DNA of 64,000 bases from DATMRF01 sp035566435. Its GTDB lineage: Bacteria; Verrucomicrobiota; Verrucomicrobiia; Limisphaerales; UBA8199. Within the stretch, counting starts at the first letter, position 1. Each line of letters begins with the position of its first letter. A model generated the notes under the pieces. It searched no databases. It was not told the DNA's origin and worked only from the letters and a program-made list of their open reading frames with translations. The stretch covers positions 1 to 64,000 of the forward strand of contig DATMRF010000034.1 in the NCBI GenBank assembly GCA_035566435.1. The letters are read 5' to 3'. The translations under genes and the position numbers were made by a program. Shown in pieces: positions 45,965 to 53,967 of the stretch.

Positions 45965-48637
45965 CTACCCCACTTTTTCCTTTCGGCGCTGCGTTTTCGC
46001 GGATGGGTCTGCGACCCGCGGCTCCCCTCCGGGTTGTTTCGCCCGTAACTTCGCCTCCAGCGTCATGGCGGCGGTGATGTTCGCGAAGGTGATCACGACG
46101 CCGTCAATCCGGTCGTCCAGCGTGCGGTAGGGCATGATGCGCACTGTAAACCAGCGGCCGTCGCGCGCGCCGATGGGTTTCTCGGCAGAGGCCAGTGTCC
46201 GCAGCACTTCGCGCACGTCGTCGGCCAGCTTCGGGTAGTTCAGGTCCGAAACCAGGTCGGTGATGGGGCGGCCGACGTCGGCAGGGATGAGTTTGATGAT
46301 TTTCGTCGCCTGGGGGGTGAACCGCTGCACGTTGAGATCCTTGTCCAAGAACAGGGTAGCGATATCCGTGCTGTCGAGCAGGTTTTTCATGTCGTTACTG
46401 GCTCGCGAAAGCTCGTCCACCTTGGCCTGCAACTCGGCGTTGAGCGTTTGGAGCTCCTCGTTGAGGGATTGCATCTCCTCTTTTGAGGTGGTGAGCTCCT
46501 CGTTGGTGGACTGCAGTTCCTCATTAGTGGACTGCAGTTCCTCGTTGGCGGACCGGAGCTCCTCCTGCGAGGTCTGCATCTCTTCATTGGTGGCCCGCGC
46601 CTCGCCCCGGACCTGCAGAAGTTCCTGCTCCAGTTCCGCCAGCCGCGTGCTGCGGGCGTGAGGCTTCGGCGGCCCGCCCGCCGCTTTGTCGGTCACGGGC
46701 GCGGCCACGTCGGTGAACCCGATCATCACCAAACCCTGGAGGGGCCCGGGTTCATCGAGTCGCTGGATGGTCACCTCCACGCACAGCTCGCCGGCGTTGG
46801 TCCCGACCTTAAGCCCGTGAAGCGCGACGCTCCCTTTTTGCCGGAGCGCGTTTTGGAAGGCGCCGGCCAGTTCGTAGCGCAGCCCTTCGCGGGCCATGGC
46901 AAAGAGGTTCCAGTTGGCCTTGCCGGCGGCCGGTTCGAGATATTTGCCGGTCCGGCCGCTGACGTAAAAGATGTCCCCCTTATCATTGGTGAGCACGGCC
47001 GGCGGCGCGTAATGCTGCAGGATCAACTGATCCGCCAGGGACTGGAGACTGACGGGCGGTTTGGGCGGCGGACGGGCCTCGGGCCCGTTGGGCGAGCCCA
47101 CGCCAAAGGACGAGGGAAAATCGACCGGTTCAGGCCGCAGGGCGGACTCTGTGCGGCGAAAGAGCCTGGATTTGCCGCTGAGCGGCGCAAAAAGGTCGGT
47201 GCAATCGCCGATGGTCTCCGCGCTGCCGAGAAACAAAATGCCGCCGGGGCTGAGGCCGTAGCGGAACAGCGGAATCAGTTTCTTCTGCACCTCCGGGGCC
47301 AGGTAGATCAGCAGGTTGCGGCAGCTCAAGATGTCCAGCTTGGTAAAAGGCGGATCCATGATGAGATTCTGCGGGGCAAAGATGACCATCTCGCGAATCT
47401 CTTTGCGCGCCCGGTAGCCGCGTTCTTCTTTGGCGAAGAACCGCCGGAGCCGTTCTTCCGACAGGTCGGCGGCGATATTGGCCGGAAAAATCCCCTGGCG
47501 GGCTTTGTCAATCGCGTCGCGGTCCAGGTCAGTGGCGAAGATCTGCAGGGCGAAATTCCCCTTGGGTTTGGCCTGCTCGACGGCCTCCTTGAACACGATG
47601 GCGAGGGAATAGGCCTCTTCGCCGGTGGAACAGCCGGGTATCCATGCGCGCAGGGCCTGTCCGGGCGACCGGCTCGCGAGGAGCGTGGGGATGGCCTGTT
47701 TGCCCAACTGCTCCCAGGCGGCGGGGTCGCGGAAGAAGCTCGTCACCCCGATGAGCAACTCCTTGAAGAGCAGATCCAGCTCCTGCGAGTTGTCTTGCAA
47801 GTAGCGGACATAATCCGGCATCTTATTGATCTGGTGAATGCCCATACGGCGCTCAATGCGGCGATAGAGGGTGTTCCGTTTGTAGAGGGAAAAGTCGTTA
47901 CCGGTGTGGGCGCGCAGCAGGATCACCACCTTTTCCAGGGCGCTGTGAGTTTTGTCTTTCATTGCCACTTCCGTGCGGGCGACCAGAGGAGTGCGCTGCA
48001 GAAAGGCAATGATCTTCCCCGGCAGTTCGTCCACCGGGGCCACGATATCGGCCAGCTCGGCGTCGATCGCGCTGCGCGGCATGCCGTCGAATTTGGCCGT
48101 CGCCGGCTCCTGCACCAGCACCACGCCGGCCTTTTCCTTGATGGCCCGCAGGCCCAGCGTGCCGTCGGAGCCCATCCCGGAGAGAATCACGCCGATGCTG
48201 CGCTCATGCTGGTCCTGCGCGAGGGAACGGAGGAAGAAATCGATCGGCAGGCGCAGCCCGCGCGGCGCCGCCGGCTCAAGCAGGTGCAGAACCCCGTGAA
48301 GGATGGACATGTTCTTGTTCGGCGGGATCACATAGACGCAGTCCGGCCGCACCCTGGTGCGATCCTTGACCTGGGTGACCTTCATGCCGGTGGCGCGTTG
48401 AAGCAGTTCGGGCATGATCCCCTGGCGGGTCGGGTCCAGGTGCTGAACGATGACGAACGCCATGCCGCTGCCCGCCGGCACGTGCCCCAGAAACTGCTCC
48501 AAGGCTTCGAGTCCACCGGCAGAGGCGCCGATGCCAACGATGGGAAACGGCACCCTGGCCGGAGATGCGGAGGTGGGCTGGCGAGCGTCGTTGGCAGGCT
48601 TTTTCCGCAGGCGTTGCGGTTTGATTTTCGTCCTCAT
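45965..48637 (-). CDS. CheB-CheR-PAS fusion protein
   Basis: An 890-residue chemotaxis-like hybrid. The CheB methylesterase domain has catalytic Ser in GIGASAGGLEAL, His in VIVQHLDP and Asp in LSGMGSDGTLG (residues about 30-220). The CheR methyltransferase domain follows (TSFFRDPAAW, IPGCSTGEEAYSLA, ILSCRNLLIYL; about 230-510). Then comes a long heptad coiled coil with near-identical NEELQSTNEELQ units (about 685-755) and a PAS domain (LLDSTDIATLFLDKDLN). No kinase domain is attached and no flagellar or MCP genes lie nearby, so it probably signals outside classical chemotaxis, perhaps with the kinase downstream. A GGGGAATTCGGCCCC imperfect palindrome at 48665-48679 lies 28 bases upstream of its start. 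Confidence 0.9.
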   Translation of the reverse strand: MRTKIKPQRLRKKPANDARQPTSASPARVPFPIVGIGASAGGLEALEQFLGHVPAGSGMAFVIVQHLDPTRQGIMPELLQRATGMKVTQVKDRTRVRPDCVYVIPPNKNMSILHGVLHLLEPAAPRGLRLPIDFFLRSLAQDQHERSIGVILSGMGSDGTLGLRAIKEKAGVVLVQEPATAKFDGMPRSAIDAELADIVAPVDELPGKIIAFLQRTPLVARTEVAMKDKTHSALEKVVILLRAHTGNDFSLYKRNTLYRRIERRMGIHQINKMPDYVRYLQDNSQELDLLFKELLIGVTSFFRDPAAWEQLGKQAIPTLLASRSPGQALRAWIPGCSTGEEAYSLAIVFKEAVEQAKPKGNFALQIFATDLDRDAIDKARQGIFPANIAADLSEERLRRFFAKEERGYRARKEIREMVIFAPQNLIMDPPFTKLDILSCRNLLIYLAPEVQKKLIPLFRYGLSPGGILFLGSAETIGDCTDLFAPLSGKSRLFRRTESALRPEPVDFPSSFGVGSPNGPEARPPPKPPVSLQSLADQLILQHYAPPAVLTNDKGDIFYVSGRTGKYLEPAAGKANWNLFAMAREGLRYELAGAFQNALRQKGSVALHGLKVGTNAGELCVEVTIQRLDEPGPLQGLVMIGFTDVAAPVTDKAAGGPPKPHARSTRLAELEQELLQVRGEARATNEEMQTSQEELRSANEELQSTNEELQSTNEELTTSKEEMQSLNEELQTLNAELQAKVDELSRASNDMKNLLDSTDIATLFLDKDLNVQRFTPQATKIIKLIPADVGRPITDLVSDLNYPKLADDVREVLRTLASAEKPIGARDGRWFTVRIMPYRTLDDRIDGVVITFANITAAMTLEAKLRAKQPGGEPRVADPSAKTQRRKEKVG

Positions 48638-48874
48638 GACCCGGTTAGCGACGACCGCAGCAGCGGGGAATTCGGCCCCACACGGCGTCAGAGCCTCGTG
48701 ACGGGCCGATTCCTTTAGCCGGGCTGTTAGATGTCGAGTTCACACGCAAACCGATAGATCGACCGGACGGATTCTGCCACAAGCCGGAACGTTTTGGCGA
48801 TTGCTTTTTTTCAGGAGTTCTTTCAATGCCGTCACCAATCGTTATGACCATGCGGTTAACTTACTTTTCTTTTC

Positions 48875-49230
48875 GTGCCGCGATTTTATGAAAATGCCTT
48901 CTGGCAAGCAATCCTCATGGGCCTGGATTACGTGGTTCCCAACTGGCCCGCCGGCAATAAAAACATCGCCATCGTCCTGGCGGATATGCGTGAAGCCGTC
49001 ACGCGGGCCAACGCCATCATGCGGGGGCTCCTCCAATTATCCGCCCAGGCCGATTTCGAGATGAAAACGGCCTCCCGCCCTTTCCAACGCGGCGATCGGT
49101 TGGAGATCCAGCGTCAGCGGAAGCATCAGAACCGGGACGAAGCTCTTCGAAAAGAAGGAGGCCGAGCGCCTGGCGGCAGAGTTGAACCAGAGCTACCCGG
49201 GAAGGGCCAACACCCTTACAAACGTTGTCG
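48875..49230 (+). pseudogene. Remnant of a histidine kinase dimerisation domain
   Basis: From a GTG start the frame reads FWQAILMGLDYVVPNWPAGN, then LADMREAVTRANAIMRGLLQ and LSAQADFEMK. This matches the helices that follow the phospho-histidine box in PAS kinases (I-L-M-G-L-D-Y-L ... M-R-x-A-V-x-R-A ... G-L-L-x-x-S). The box with the histidine is missing, no ATPase domain follows, and coding character shifts to another phase after about 49100 (KKEAERLAAELNQSYPG). The long open frame running on to 49786 is not believed. Bases 48638-48874 show no gene. Confidence 0.5.
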
Positions 49231-49257
49231 CGACACCCGCTTTAGCGCGGGCCGTGG

Positions 49258-49401
49258 TCACTTGGTACCGTCTTCAATGCCCTGGCCAGCGCTCTTAACG
49301 TCCTGGCCAAAGCCATGGGCGGTATTGCAGCCGACCCCGACAATAGCCAGGAAACTGGTGACGAATAGGAGGACAACCATACGTTTGATGAATGTGTTCA
49401 T
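49258..49401 (-). CDS. Entericidin A/B family small lipoprotein
   Basis: A 47-residue protein too short for normal ORF cut-offs. MNTFIKRMVVLLFVTSFLAI is a signal peptide, VGVGC is the lipobox (Cys25), and the mature part NTAHGFGQDVKSAGQGIEDG is the entericidin signature. These lipoproteins sit in the membrane and respond to stress. The start ATG lies inside the 3' part of the truncated response-regulator frame, so transcription probably comes from that gene's promoter and its GGGGTAAACACCCC site. Confidence 0.85.
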   Translation of the reverse strand: MNTFIKRMVVLLFVTSFLAIVGVGCNTAHGFGQDVKSAGQGIEDGTK

Positions 49402-49660
49402 ATCTGTGTTTAGATTGCAGTTGTTTATTTGCGTTTACGAAAATCAGGAGGTTATACGGCTGGCCCTCGGACGCGGCATTGCCAGCCGCAGTCTGTTTGC
49501 GGTTTGTGGGAGTGCTCCTCGCCAAGAACCTGGTTACATGGCGAATGAGCACCTCGGTGCGCGGTTCGGGGATACCAGGGGCGTCATCGACTACGAGAAT
49601 GCGGCGGGTCGGAACGGGGTCGCGTTGAGCCTGTGCGCCGGCGGACTGTCCATTTTGCAT
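49295..49660 (-). pseudogene. Truncated response regulator
   Basis: From the ATG of MQNGQSAGAQ the frame encodes a linker and the first strand and helix of a receiver (RRILVVDDAPGIPEPRTEVL), parallel to RRILLVDDDAVIRKVNAEVL in the intact regulator at 49960-50463. It then loses all receiver features: no phosphoaspartate strand and no Thr or Lys. The upstream 50 bases are also alike in the two genes, including the motif site and GCGGCGAACCCCG, so this is a decayed duplicate. The remaining frame runs over the entericidin start. Confidence 0.65.
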
Positions 49661-49730
49661 GGTTTCGGTATTTCCCACGACGCAATCATAAGCCGGAACA
49701 TCCTGCGCCCACCAGGGCGGGGTTCGCCGC

Positions 49731-49744
49731 GGGGTGTTTACCCC
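49731..49744 (-). promoter_or_regulatory. GGGGTAAACACCCC site upstream of the truncated regulator and entericidin
   Basis: A 14-base site that reads GGGGTAAACACCCC toward the minus-strand genes. It is 70 bases before the truncated regulator and fits GGGGKRAACMCCCY exactly. The sequence after it (GCGGCGAACCCCG) is shared with the site at 50515. A related, less regular palindrome (GGGGGAATCCC, read on the minus strand) lies at about 49865-49877. The rest of 49745-49959 shows no gene. Confidence 0.55.
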
Positions 49745-49959
49745 ACTCATTTCACGAGAGCCACTTCGTCGAGGTTTCGTAAATGATCACCCAACTTCGG
49801 TGCCGTCTTTTCCTGCTTGGTCTTCGTGACCTAAGGATAAGGCGGGTAAACGGTTCACCGCTATCGGGATTCCCCCGATGCGAGAATTTATGAACCGCGC
49901 CCGATACAGAGCCGGGATCGAGGAAGGTCAACCGAAGGCTGAGGTGCGAAGCAGAAACG

Positions 49960-50463
49960 TCATCGCCGCGAACCAACTGTTGCCGACTGGTTTCGCCAGT
50001 TTGGCAGCGGCGCGAGCGGAGCGGGGGCGCAGTCGCTCGCGCGCAGAACTTTTCGCACTGTGGCCAACAACTCGCCGCCAGTAAAAGGCTTCAGCAATCT
50101 GGCCTCGATTTGCAGCCACGGAAGCCGGTTCAACTCTTCGGCGGGCATCGCTCCCGACGCCAGAATGACGGGCAGGGTCATTTGCGCCGAGCGCACCTTT
50201 TGGACCAGTTCGACGCCCGAAACCTTCGGCATGTTGTGGTCGGTGATCAGAAGGTCGAAACCTTTGGCCTGAAGGGCTCCCCAGGCGGCTTCACCATCGT
50301 TGGCAGTCTCGGTTTGATAACCGACGCGACGGAGCACTTCGGCGTTGACCTTGCGGATGACCGCGTCGTCATCGACCAGCAGAATGCGCCGGGACAGGGT
50401 CGCCGGGCCTCGAGCCGGGGCGCCGGCTGGTTCGCCCGCCGCCGACGTGTCGTTACCGTTCAT
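49960..50463 (-). CDS. Receiver-domain response regulator without output domain
   Basis: A 167-residue protein; the ATG of MNGNDTSAAGEP is chosen because the motif site lies 52 bases before it. After a Gly/Ala/Pro-rich leader comes a full receiver: RRILLVDDDAVIRKVNAEVL, phosphoaspartate in LLITDHNMPKVSGVELV (near residue 87), the Ser equivalent to CheY Thr87 in VILASGAMP, and Lys in ARLLKPFTG. There is no DNA-binding domain, so it works through protein contact or as a phosphate relay or sink. It follows the HisKA_3 kinase/NarL regulator set on the same strand but has its own upstream site. Confidence 0.85.
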   Translation of the reverse strand: MNGNDTSAAGEPAGAPARGPATLSRRILLVDDDAVIRKVNAEVLRRVGYQTETANDGEAAWGALQAKGFDLLITDHNMPKVSGVELVQKVRSAQMTLPVILASGAMPAEELNRLPWLQIEARLLKPFTGGELLATVRKVLRASDCAPAPLAPLPNWRNQSATVGSRR

Positions 50464-50514
50464 AGGGATGATCCTAAGCTTGGAACCCGTCCGCGCCATG
50501 ACGGGGTTCGCCGC

Positions 50515-50528
50515 AGGGTGTTTCCCCC
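50515..50528 (-). promoter_or_regulatory. GGGGGAAACACCCT site upstream of the receiver protein
   Basis: On the minus strand this reads GGGGGAAACACCCT, then GCGGCGAACCCCGTC. It fits GGGGKRAACMCCCY and is oriented toward the receiver gene, 52 bases ahead of its start. Confidence 0.55.
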
Positions 50529-50624
50529 ATGTAAGATTTAATGCGTCCAAGCCGTCACGGGCCGGCTGGGGCGGCCAGGAGCGGGAATCGGGGCGGGGGA
50601 GAGAATCCCGACGGCGTGCCGGGG

Positions 50625-51308
50625 CTAGAGGATGGTTAACTGGACATTGCTTTCGATGATTCCCGCGTTGATGGCGTAGCGGGTGAGGCCCGCGACGTCA
50701 TGAATGTTCAGCTTGGCCATGAGGTGCTGCCGATGCTTGTCCACCGTTTTGAAGCTCACGCCGAGTTCCGCGGCGACTTGTTTGTTGGGTTTGCCCTCGG
50801 CAATCAGTTGGAGCACTTCCGCCTCGCGCGAACTGAGGTGGTTGCTCTTCTGCTTGAGTTGGCCCCCGCGAGCGAGCGACTTCTGATCCCGACGCTTGAG
50901 GCGCTTGGCCACGGCAGCGCTGAAAAAGGTTTTCCCTTTTTGGACCTCGCGAATCGCCAAGGCCAGATTGTGGGAGGAGGTTTGTTTGAGCAAGAATCCC
51001 GCTGCGCCCAGCACGGTGACTTGATCGACGTACGCGTCATCACTATGGGCGGAGAGAAAGAGCACTTTCGTGTCGGGAGAGTCTTTGCGGATTTGCCGGG
51101 TGGCTTCCAACCCATTGAGCAGCGGCATGGCGATGTCCATCACGACGACGGCGGGATGAAGCTTCCGGGTCAGTTGCACGGCCTGGCGGCCGGTTTCCGC
51201 TTCGCCGACGACTTCGATATCGCGTTCGTGTTCCAATAGCGACCGAAAACCCTCGCGCACGATCTGGTGATCTTCAGCCAAAAGGACGGTAATTCGTTTC
51301 ATACTCAT
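50625..51308 (-). CDS. NarL/FixJ-family response regulator
   Basis: A receiver (ITVLLAEDHQIVREGFRSLL; phosphoaspartate in VVVMDIAMPLLNGLEATRQ) followed by a LuxR-type HTH (LSSREAEVLQLIAEGKPNKQ, SFKTVDKHRQHLMAKL). The start is the ATG of MSMKRITV; the third codon, also ATG, is an alternative. It lies 25 bases after a HisKA_3 kinase, the classical partner type. It is a paralogue of the regulator at 34461. Which genes it controls is not visible, though the nearby motif sites are candidates. Confidence 0.88.
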   Translation of the reverse strand: MSMKRITVLLAEDHQIVREGFRSLLEHERDIEVVGEAETGRQAVQLTRKLHPAVVVMDIAMPLLNGLEATRQIRKDSPDTKVLFLSAHSDDAYVDQVTVLGAAGFLLKQTSSHNLALAIREVQKGKTFFSAAVAKRLKRRDQKSLARGGQLKQKSNHLSSREAEVLQLIAEGKPNKQVAAELGVSFKTVDKHRQHLMAKLNIHDVAGLTRYAINAGIIESNVQLTIL

Positions 51309-51333
51309 TAAAGGTTGGTTCCAGGGCAGGAGC

Positions 51334-52482
51334 TCAGCGCGGTGCCCCTCCGTGCGAGTTGCGGTCAATGAGGGGGATTTGCGCCCGCACGGTGGTGCCT
51401 TTGCCCGGCGCGGAGGTGACGGTGAATTGGCCGCCGACCATCTCCAATCGTTCTCGCATGCCGAGCAAACCCAACCGTCTGCCCCCTTTGGCGCTCAACA
51501 CGCGTTCCTGATGAAAGCCTTTGCCGTCGTCTTTTATGGTCATGCAAACGGCGCCGTCCAAGGCCTGAATCTGCACGTTCGCCTGGCTGGCCTGGGCGTG
51601 GCGGGCGATGTTGGTGAGGGCTTCCTGGGCGGCGCGATAGAGCACCGTTCGTTTGTCGCCGTTCACTTGTTCAACCCCAGCAAAGGCGGAGAAGCTAACC
51701 CGGATACCGGTCTCCGCCCGGAACTGTTTCAAAAACGTATGCAGGGCCGGAATGAGCCCCAAGTCGTCCAACACCGCGGGGCGCAGTTCGCGGGCAAACC
51801 GATGGACGATCTGCACGGAGTGTTGCACCAACTGCTGCGTGCGGGCGATGCTTTGCTCCAGGCCCCGGCTGTCGAGTGCCGCTTCTGCCTTCAATTTGGC
51901 CAGGCGCACATTGATGCCCGTCAAAGTCTGGGCGATGACGTCATGGAGTTCGCGGCTGATCCGCTTGCGTTCTTCCTCCTGCGCCAACAGGAGCTGGCGG
52001 GACAGCAACCGCAATTGTTCCTGCATCTGCCGCGACTCCTGCAACAACTGGCCGTAGTGTTGCTCGCTTTTCCTGAGGGACTCCTCCGCCGACTTGCGCT
52101 GGGCTATCTCCGCTTTTAACCGCCGGTTGGAGGCGGCCAGGTCCGCGCTGCGCCGGCGCAGCTCCTGGTTGAGTCGATCCATGCGGCGGTTGGCTTCGTG
52201 GGCGATGCGATGAGTTTCTTCGAGCGGGGTAAGGGCCTCGGCGAAAAAACCCCCCGCGCGCCGGACCATCGCCTCCCGAGTGCCAGCGGAGTAGCTTGGC
52301 AAAACCAGTGTAATCAACGCCTGCTGGTGAATCCTGGCCAGGTCGAGCGTCTCCAGCCCGGTGGTCATGGCGCGACGTCCCAAGCCTTTCGCCGGCTGCA
52401 AGCTCGCGCGGTGGCTTCGCTTCAGGTGCTGCCGCAGCGCCGCCTGATACTGCCGCGATAAGCCGTTCAACTTACGGTTCAT
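51334..52482 (-). CDS. HisKA_3 sensor histidine kinase (NarX-type, soluble)
   Basis: A 382-residue kinase. The N-terminal region (LNGLSRQYQAALRQHLKRSH, then LETLDLARIHQQALITLVLP) matches the N-terminus of the ATPase-less neighbour. A coiled coil leads to HisKA_3 with KRISRELHDVIAQTLTGINV and to a HATPase domain with DDGKGFH and LGLLGMRERLEMVGG. No PAS or membrane segment is present, so the N-terminal domain may itself be the sensor or a partner-binding module. Its start overlaps the upstream partner's 3' end by 11 bases and the NarL regulator follows 25 bases downstream. Confidence 0.88.
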   Translation of the reverse strand: MNRKLNGLSRQYQAALRQHLKRSHRASLQPAKGLGRRAMTTGLETLDLARIHQQALITLVLPSYSAGTREAMVRRAGGFFAEALTPLEETHRIAHEANRRMDRLNQELRRRSADLAASNRRLKAEIAQRKSAEESLRKSEQHYGQLLQESRQMQEQLRLLSRQLLLAQEEERKRISRELHDVIAQTLTGINVRLAKLKAEAALDSRGLEQSIARTQQLVQHSVQIVHRFARELRPAVLDDLGLIPALHTFLKQFRAETGIRVSFSAFAGVEQVNGDKRTVLYRAAQEALTNIARHAQASQANVQIQALDGAVCMTIKDDGKGFHQERVLSAKGGRRLGLLGMRERLEMVGGQFTVTSAPGKGTTVRAQIPLIDRNSHGGAPR

Positions 52483-53179
52483 GGTGTCTGCCGAATTCAC
52501 GAGCGAACCGTTTGATGGTTCGCACCGACATATTCACCACCCGTTGTGTGCCGGCAATCTCTTCCTGGAGGCACTTGGCCTTGCGGCCGGCCGCCATTTT
52601 CACTGTCAATAACCGGACATTGATGCCCAACAGGGTCTGGGCGATGTCATCCTGCAGATCGTGGCTGATCTGCAGTCGCTTATCCTCCTGCGCCGACAGA
52701 ATCCGGTGGGCCAAGTGCTGCAAGTGTTTTTGCAGGGCGAGGGATTCCTCCAATAGTTTTTTGCTGTGCTGTCCGCTTTTTTTGAGGGCGAGCTCCACGG
52801 TCTTGCGCCGGGCGATTCCGTGCTTCAAGGACCGGTTGGATGCGGCCAGGTCCCCCGTGCGCCGGTCCAGCGCCCGGTTCACTTGTTTCAAGTGGGCGTT
52901 GGCCGCGAGCGCGGCGCGATGCGTCTGTTCAATCGGGGTGACGGCCTCGGTAAAAAAAATCTCCGCCCGCTTGATCAGCCCATCCTGGCTGCTGGACGCT
53001 TCCAGCCTGGCGAGCGCGTCCTCGTGAATCCTGGCCAGGTCCAACGTCTCCAAGCCAAGGCTCAGGGCCTGGCGACCCAGTCCACGCGCCAGACGGAAGT
53101 TCGCCGGCGGGCCATGCTTCAGGTGTGCCCGCAATGCCGAAGCATAGCGTCGCGGCAACGAGCTCAGCTTGCTTTTCAT
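52472..53179 (-). CDS. Kinase paralogue with dimerisation domain but no ATPase domain
   Basis: A 235-residue protein aligned along its whole length with the first 60 percent of the kinase just downstream: SSLPRRYASALRAHLKHG, LETLDLARIHEDALARLE, a coiled coil, and a phospho-acceptor region LQISHDLQDDIAQTLLGINV that keeps the histidine. It stops at IKRFAREFGRHHEP, where full kinases continue RFARELRP and into the HATPase. It cannot autophosphorylate alone, but could heterodimerise with, and be phosphorylated by, the overlapping full kinase. It may instead be a decaying duplicate; the intact frame and coupled overlap favour a real protein. Confidence 0.78.
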   Translation of the reverse strand: MKSKLSSLPRRYASALRAHLKHGPPANFRLARGLGRQALSLGLETLDLARIHEDALARLEASSSQDGLIKRAEIFFTEAVTPIEQTHRAALAANAHLKQVNRALDRRTGDLAASNRSLKHGIARRKTVELALKKSGQHSKKLLEESLALQKHLQHLAHRILSAQEDKRLQISHDLQDDIAQTLLGINVRLLTVKMAAGRKAKCLQEEIAGTQRVVNMSVRTIKRFAREFGRHHEP

Positions 53180-53307
53180 GATGTTGCAAATTCACCCGCC
53201 GCCATCACGGCGGCCGGCGCCTGCGGTCGGGCCAACGCGGCCATCGGTTGTTCGTCGGCGGGTCCGCAAACCACAGCCAGTATCTGCTGTTTAGTCCAAG
53301 CTGTCTA

Positions 53308-53323
53308 TCGGGGAAGTCCCCGA
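53308..53323. promoter_or_regulatory. Perfect 16-base palindrome TCGGGGAAGTCCCCGA (imperfect at centre)
   Basis: Arms TCGGGGA and TCCCCGA flank a two-base centre (AG). It resembles the less regular sites near 49865 and in the gap before the zwf relic (CTCGGGGACTCCCGA, about 60039-60053). Possible operator for the minus-strand kinase set. Confidence 0.4.
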
Positions 53324-53453
53324 GGCGCGGCCCGCTCATTTCCCGCACGCGGGAAGGTTGATGAGGACGGTGTCGAAATCCTTAAACCTCGCGACACGCT
53401 CCCGCACAGGATTGGTTCCGCGTCATCAGGGGAGTGTCTACAACATTCGCCGT

Positions 53454-53467
53454 GGGGGGAACCCCCC
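53454..53467 (+). promoter_or_regulatory. GGGGGGAACCCCCC site upstream of the BON lipoprotein
   Basis: Fits GGGGKRAACMCCCY. It contains GGAAC, the usual -35 core of many ECF sigma factors, with a TGTCCC 17 bases further on. It is 137 bases before the BON start, the same distance as the site before the DUF3309 gene. Confidence 0.55.
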
Positions 53468-53604
53468 ACTGGCAGGGGCTGTCCCATCGATTAGCATGGT
53501 AAGGGCACACGCAAGAACCCGGATTGAGCGGCGGCGAAAAGTTTTTGAAGAGACAACTGATAGTGTCGGCAAACAAATAAGACATCAACAACGGAAAAAC
53601 CATT

Positions 53605-53964
53605 ATGAAAAAAACATCTGTAAACACGGTGAAAGCCTTAAAAGTATTCGGATTGAACCTTGCCCTCGGAGCGCTGCCCTTACTGCTGGGCGTCACCGGA
53701 TGCAGCACGGGCAGTCGTTACGAGCAAAGCACGGGCGAGCGAATTGACGACCATGGCACTTCTTCCCGCGTAAAGGCGGCCCTGGGAGGGGACTCGCAAT
53801 ACAAGTACGACGCAGTAAACGTGGAGACCTTCAAGGGCACGGTTCAGTTGAGCGGCTTCGTCAATTCGAGAGACCAGAAGAATCGGGCCGGAGACCTGGC
53901 TAAAAACGTCGCCGGCGCGAGAGACATTGTAAACAACATCACGGTCAAAGAATCGGCAAATTAG
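53605..53964 (+). CDS. BON-domain lipoprotein (OsmY-like)
   Basis: A 119-residue exported lipoprotein. Basic start, hydrophobic segment LNLALGALPLLLGVTGCS with a lipobox Cys near residue 33, then one BON domain: SSRVKAALGGDSQYKYDAVN, VETFKGTVQLSGFVNS and AKNVAGARDIVNNITV. BON proteins bind phospholipid and are induced by osmotic or envelope stress. An A-rich leader (GGAAAAACCATT) precedes the ATG. The next gene starts three bases after its stop. Confidence 0.88.
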   Translation: MKKTSVNTVKALKVFGLNLALGALPLLLGVTGCSTGSRYEQSTGERIDDHGTSSRVKAALGGDSQYKYDAVNVETFKGTVQLSGFVNSRDQKNRAGDLAKNVAGARDIVNNITVKESAN

Positions 53965-53967
53965 CTT

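Larger units (their letters stand above)
53180..53604. other. Divergent regulatory region between the kinase operon and the BON gene
   Basis: No gene. Two palindromic sites are present: TCGGGGAAGTCCCCGA at 53308-53323, 129 bases from the minus-strand kinase start, and GGGGGGAACCCCCC at 53454-53467, 137 bases from the BON start. A third short hairpin, TTCCCGCACGCGGGAA, lies at about 53339-53354. Long leaders on both sides are implied. Confidence 0.55.

Noticed and set aside
46430..46600. CRISPR-like short repeats (CTCCTCGTTGGTGGACTGCAG units)
   Set aside because: The units are contiguous coding repeats for the NEELQSTNEELQ coiled coil; there are no spacers.
46658..48718. Plus-strand open frame of 686 codons
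   Set aside because: It lies antisense to the CheB-CheR fusion, whose catalytic motifs are all intact; no domain is visible in the antisense translation.
49100..49786. Continuation of the plus-strand 303-codon frame
   Set aside because: After about 49100 it is antisense to the entericidin gene and the truncated regulator and loses all domain character.
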